Source: JAMORN01 sp027063545 [NCBI: bacterium]
Lineage (GTDB): Bacteria > JAMORN01
DNA length: 10,386 nucleotides
Direction of reading: 5' to 3'
NCBI GenBank assembly: GCA_027063545.1
Contig: JAMORN010000076.1
Span: forward strand, 1 to 10,386
Part shown: piece by piece, positions 7,816 to 10,386 of the stretch
Layout of the letters: each line of letters opens with the position of its first letter
Position numbering within the stretch: position 1 is the stretch's first letter
Position numbers and translations under genes: made by a program
The notes under the pieces: generated by a model
Databases searched by the model: none
What the model was told of the DNA's origin: nothing
What the model saw: only the letters and a program-made list of their open reading frames with translations

Positions 7816-8036
7816 TACTTCTTACCTAATTTTCCCAAATAATCTCCATATTTCTTTTTAAATTTATCAATCTTACCCGCTGTATCCACAAATTTTTGTT
7901 TTCCTGTATAAAATGGATGGCAATTAGCACATACTTCTACTCTTAAATCTCCCACCGTATTTCTTGTTTTTAAAACAAATCCACATGAGCATGTAATTGT
8001 TGCTTCTTTATACTCTGGATGTATACCTGGCTTCAC
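7815..8036 (-). CDS. rpmE: 50S ribosomal protein L31, zinc-binding form
   Basis: L31 is a small protein of the large ribosomal subunit at the bridge between subunits. The 73 residues include the start [18 protein letters not shown] and the [20 protein letters not shown] segment typical of the family. Cys 16, Cys 18, Cys 36 and Cys 39 form a full zinc site, so this is the C+ form and not the zinc-independent paralogue. The start is a GTG at 8036 with AAGGAG seven bases upstream. It is the first gene of a tight cluster with prfA and prmC, a gene order known from several bacterial groups. Confidence 0.97.
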   Translation of the reverse strand: MKPGIHPEYKEATITCSCGFVLKTRNTVGDLRVEVCANCHPFYTGKQKFVDTAGKIDKFKKKYGDYLGKLGKK

Positions 8037-8079
8037 TTCTACTCTCCTTTTTACTTTTTTGTTTAAATTTATGTGTTTA

Positions 8080-8108
8080 AAAATAAAAAATTTAGATTAA
8101 ATAATCAA
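8080..8108 (-). promoter_or_regulatory. Candidate promoter of the rpmE-prfA-prmC cluster
   Basis: On the minus strand TTGATT (8108-8103) and TATTTT (8085-8080) are separated by 17 bases. They lie just past the terminator of the upstream gene and about 45 bases before the rpmE GTG. The position is sensible, but the match is only moderate for AT-rich DNA. Confidence 0.4.
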
Positions 8109-8152
8109 AAAAAAATACCCCTTTCTCCAGGGGTAACCTAAAGAAAGGGGTA
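8107..8152 (-). terminator. Intrinsic terminator of the coiled-coil gene
   Basis: On the minus strand TACCCCTTTCT (8152-8142) pairs exactly with AGAAAGGGGTA (8126-8116) across a 15-base loop, and nine T residues follow. It begins about 30 bases past the triple stop TAATAATAA of the gene at 8186. The loop holds a second TACCCC copy (8135-8130) that could also pair with the 3' arm, making a shorter hairpin. Confidence 0.9.
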
Positions 8153-8185
8153 GGAGGGGACTATGAAAGTTTTTGTTAGTTATTA

Positions 8186-9382
8186 TTATTTTGTTAGTTC
8201 TAGCATTGTATTTGGTATTTGTTCTTCTTGGGCTGTATTATCATCACTATTTTGATCTTGTATCTCTTTTGTTTGTGTTGGTACTTTCTCTTGTGTTGGT
8301 ATATTTTCTTCTATTTTATTTTTTTCATCCATTGTTGGTTCTTCATTTGTTGGAAGATTTTCTTCTATATTTTGTTCATCTTGTGTTGGTACATTCTCTT
8401 CTATCTTTTCTTCCATATTTTCTTGTGTTGTTGGTTTTTCTTCTTCTGTAGAAGGTAAGTTTTCTTCTATCTTATCAATAACCTCTTGTTTATCTTTTTC
8501 TGTCTTTTCTTCTGATGATAAAATATCTTTATATACATCATCTAACTCTTCTCTTAAATCTTGATAAAGATCTTGTTGTTCCTCTGGTGGTAATGTCTTT
8601 ACATAGTCTTGAATAGCATCTAATATTTGAACTTTTACCTTTGGAGAAGCTATCTCTTGTTTTACTTGTTCTTTAATTTTTTCTACAACATTTGGTGGAA
8701 GTTTTTCTTTCAATTCTTTCAATAATTCTTGCTTTTTTTCTATTCTTTCTTTTACAATATCACCAACTTGAGCTTTAACTTGATTTTTTAACATAGCTTT
8801 TTCTTGTTCTAATTTTTCTAATTTCTTTTCTAGTCTCTTCATTACCTTCTTTCTTTGTCTTTCTGTTATTACCTTATTATTCTTAACTTGCTCTAATCTC
8901 TCTTTTGTCTTTATATATTGTTCTACAACTTCTCTGTATCTCTTTAAATCTTCTTTTGTTGCTCTTTCTATTTCCTTCTTTAACTCTTCTGATTTTTTTT
9001 CAATCTCTTCTTTTTGTGCCTCTATTTTTGCCTTTGTTTCAGGATCTAATTCCTTCATAAATTCTTCATGAATCTTCTCTATCTCTTCTTTGTTTTTTAA
9101 TTGTGTCTTGATTTCCTTTGTTTCACCTTTATTCTCTACTTTTACCATATTTTGATTCTTTTCTACCTCTACAGATGTATTATTTCCTTGAGCATCTACT
9201 TCAACACTTATATTTGCCTTTACTTCTTCCTTATTAGCATTAATCTCTGCCTTTTGCTCTATATTATTATTCTCAACCTCTGCTTTTACCTCTTCCTTTA
9301 CATTCACTTCATCTTGAGCAAAAGATGCTGTTGTTAATCCACCTACGATTAATCCTATAGTTAGTAATTTTACCCATTTCAT
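8186..9382 (-). CDS. Exported Glu/Lys-rich coiled-coil protein, family unknown
   Basis: I do not recognise this 398-residue protein. It starts with a clear signal peptide (MKWVKLL, hydrophobic stretch, TTASFA, likely cut after residue 22). There is no lipobox and no cysteine at all. Residues 25-95 hold alternating Val/Lys/Glu segments such as ISVEVDAQGNNTSVEVEK, which look like short beta strands. Residues 96-225 are a long, highly charged helix, probably a coiled coil. A more structured helical part follows (226-290), with two PP-containing turns, KLPPNV and TLPPEE. The last 95 residues are low-complexity, acidic and repeat IEEN(L/V/I)P at 305, 327, 339 and 357. The start has AAAAAAGGAGG upstream. 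It is likely periplasmic or surface-exposed, perhaps spanning or tethering the envelope, but that is inference. It is a single-gene unit with its own terminator. Confidence 0.85.
   Translation of the reverse strand: MKWVKLLTIGLIVGGLTTASFAQDEVNVKEEVKAEVENNNIEQKAEINANKEEVKANISVEVDAQGNNTSVEVEKNQNMVKVENKGETKEIKTQLKNKEEIEKIHEEFMKELDPETKAKIEAQKEEIEKKSEELKKEIERATKEDLKRYREVVEQYIKTKERLEQVKNNKVITERQRKKVMKRLEKKLEKLEQEKAMLKNQVKAQVGDIVKERIEKKQELLKELKEKLPPNVVEKIKEQVKQEIASPKVKVQILDAIQDYVKTLPPEEQQDLYQDLREELDDVYKDILSSEEKTEKDKQEVIDKIEENLPSTEEEKPTTQENMEEKIEENVPTQDEQNIEENLPTNEEPTMDEKNKIEENIPTQEKVPTQTKEIQDQNSDDNTAQEEQIPNTMLELTK
8329..8470 (-). repeat. Imperfect coding repeats encoding IEEN(L/V/I)P
   Basis: Four copies of an IEENxP unit (residues 305, 327, 339 and 357) with irregular spacing of 22, 12 and 18 residues lie near the C-terminus of the coiled-coil protein. 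The linkers are rich in Thr, Gln, Glu and Pro. They look like drifted tandem duplications, and such repeats often vary in number between strains. Confidence 0.6.
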
Positions 9383-9416
9383 CTTGTACCTCCTTTTTTC
9401 ATTTTTTTCCGTTTCT

Positions 9417-9427
9417 ATTATATTATA
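9417..9427 (-). promoter_or_regulatory. Candidate -10 region of the coiled-coil gene
   Basis: Two overlapping TATAAT hexamers on the minus strand (9427-9422 and 9422-9417) lie about 35-45 bases before the ATG at 9382. No convincing -35 hexamer stands at the right distance, so only the -10 is called. Confidence 0.35.
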
Positions 9428-9537
9428 GAAGCAATTACAATACCAGTTACATGTATCTATAATAAAACAAATAAGTTAAATAAAAAATTATATAAAATAT
9501 ACGATAAAAAACCGAAATATAATAACCTATTTATGGG

Positions 9538-10386
9538 TTAAAATACCATATCCAAAACATTCCATTTAAGAAGTAATAATTTTGTATATGGATCTAACAA
9601 TTGTAGTTTATTTTCTTTTAATAAAACATAAACTTTATCTAAATCTATATACTTTTCTATTGGAGCAACCTTTAAAACAGAAAAATTTTTTTCCCAGTTT
9701 TCCTTTAATACTAAAGAATTATATTCTGAAGAAACAAACGATGGATAATCTTTAAAAATATTTCTATGATTCATATATAATAGATTATAATTTTTATATT
9801 GTTTAATATTTCTATTATATAAAGTTTCCCATAGATCTAAATATTGCTCTATAATCCTTTTCCATGAAAAATATTTTATAGCTGATCCTTTGGCATTTAT
9901 TGACATCTTTTTTAACTGATCTTTGTTTTCTATTAAATAATTTATTTTATTAAAAAAATCCTTATAATCTATAAAAATACTTTGAGAATAAATATAATTA
10001 TAACTATAGAAACCAAAACCTTCATTTAAATAGTCAAAAACACTCCTCTCATAGTAGCTATAAGTCTTTATCTTAAATCCATCTTGCCCATCATCTACTA
10101 TATCCTTATATCCATCCCAATCAGTTACTATTGGGACAACCCCAAAAAATTTAGCTTCTACAACAGAAATACCAAACGTTTCCTGAAGATTATCAACAAA
10201 AGAAACCAGAACATCTGAAGCTTTATAAATATAAGGCTTTAAATTATCATCAAAATTTGTAAATATTTTTATTTTTGACTTATTTATCTCTAAATAATCT
10301 ATTATATTATTTATTAAAACTATCTCTTCTTCTGTTGCAGAACCTGCTAAAATCAAAGTAATTTTATTACGATTGTTTAAAAAATC
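9538..10386 (-). CDS. GT4-type glycosyltransferase, N-terminus beyond the window
   Basis: The frame is open to the right edge and runs without a stop above the TTG at 10356, so the 282 visible residues are the C-terminal part of a longer protein and that TTG is not the start. The visible part is the nucleotide-sugar-binding half of a GT-B fold. It has ITLILAGSATEEE at the first strand and the E-x7-E motif in QETFGISVVEA (bases 10182-10156). SVVEAKFFGVVPIVTDWDGYKDIVDDGQDGF follows in the family pattern. The motif marks a retaining GT4-like enzyme that transfers sugar from a nucleotide donor, but donor and acceptor cannot be read. After the fold ends near KYFSWKRIIEQYLDLWE there is an extra tail of about 100 residues rich in Tyr, Asn and Lys, which I cannot place. 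A role in surface polysaccharide or lipid glycosylation is likely. Confidence 0.8.
   Translation of the reverse strand, partial: DFLNNRNKITLILAGSATEEEIVLINNIIDYLEINKSKIKIFTNFDDNLKPYIYKASDVLVSFVDNLQETFGISVVEAKFFGVVPIVTDWDGYKDIVDDGQDGFKIKTYSYYERSVFDYLNEGFGFYSYNYIYSQSIFIDYKDFFNKINYLIENKDQLKKMSINAKGSAIKYFSWKRIIEQYLDLWETLYNRNIKQYKNYNLLYMNHRNIFKDYPSFVSSEYNSLVLKENWEKNFSVLKVAPIEKYIDLDKVYVLLKENKLQLLDPYTKLLLLKWNVLDMVF

Noticed and set aside
8116-8152. The two alternative hairpins as a terminator/antiterminator switch for rpmE.
   Set aside because: Both hairpins use the same 3' arm next to the T-run, so neither blocks termination. It fits a plain terminator of the upstream gene.
8130-8159. A cluster of G-runs on the plus strand as a possible G-quadruplex.
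   Set aside because: The runs are explained as one arm and the flank of the terminator, and one of the four runs has only two G residues.
8173-8458. Open hydrophobic frames on the plus strand opposite the coiled-coil gene.
   Set aside because: They are the antisense of Glu/Lys-rich codons, which read as Phe/Leu runs. There is no ribosome site, and the minus-strand gene has a signal peptide and terminator.
9505-9540. A terminator for the glycosyltransferase gene (TAACC/GGTTA hairpin at its stop).
   Set aside because: The stem is only five bases and the T-run is about 15 bases further on, interrupted by CGG. It is too weak to call.
10354-10356. The TTG as the start of the glycosyltransferase.
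   Set aside because: The frame stays open to the window edge, there is no ribosome site, and the N-terminal half of the fold is missing.

Overview
The window is a very AT-rich stretch of bacterial chromosome from an organism with an outer membrane. It carries an Omp85-type barrel, a second probable outer-membrane barrel cut by the left edge, and several exported proteins. Strong GGAGG-type ribosome sites, ordinary TGG tryptophan codons and bacterial housekeeping genes point to a low-GC diderm such as a spirochaete or fusobacterium. The phylum is an inference and cannot be settled from this sequence. I see no tRNA, rRNA, CRISPR array or insertion sequence.

Layout from left to right. Positions 1-914 (minus) hold the N-terminal part of an exported, probably outer-membrane, barrel protein. 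A 254-base AT-rich divergent region (915-1168) contains a perfect 18-bp palindrome. Two plus-strand genes follow: a small protein-kinase-fold protein (1169-1792) and purE (1831-2277, purine synthesis), closed by a clear terminator. Positions 2434-3023 (plus) hold what I read as a decayed gene for a CPRG-type 4Fe-4S membrane protein. It still has a promoter-like sequence, a ribosome site and a terminator, but it has a nonsense codon, a frameshift and lost cysteines.

From 3067 to 8036 on the minus strand there is a compact cluster, in transcription order rpmE, prfA, prmC, an Omp85 (BamA/TamA-like) gene and pgi. The first four are separated by 3 bases or less, or overlap. PrmC methylates the GGQ glutamine of the release factor made by its neighbour prfA. 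The Omp85 and pgi genes appear to be carried along in the same transcript. Upstream, ending in its own strong terminator, is a gene for an exported, cysteine-free, Glu/Lys-rich coiled-coil protein with C-terminal IEENxP repeats (8186-9382). The right edge (9538-10386) holds the C-terminal part of a GT4-type glycosyltransferase.

Most of the window is ordinary housekeeping. The parts most worth a second look are the decayed iron-sulfur gene, the palindrome between the divergent barrel and kinase genes, the kinase-fold protein with an unusual catalytic loop, the PurE variant with Ala at a usually His position, and the unrecognised coiled-coil protein.
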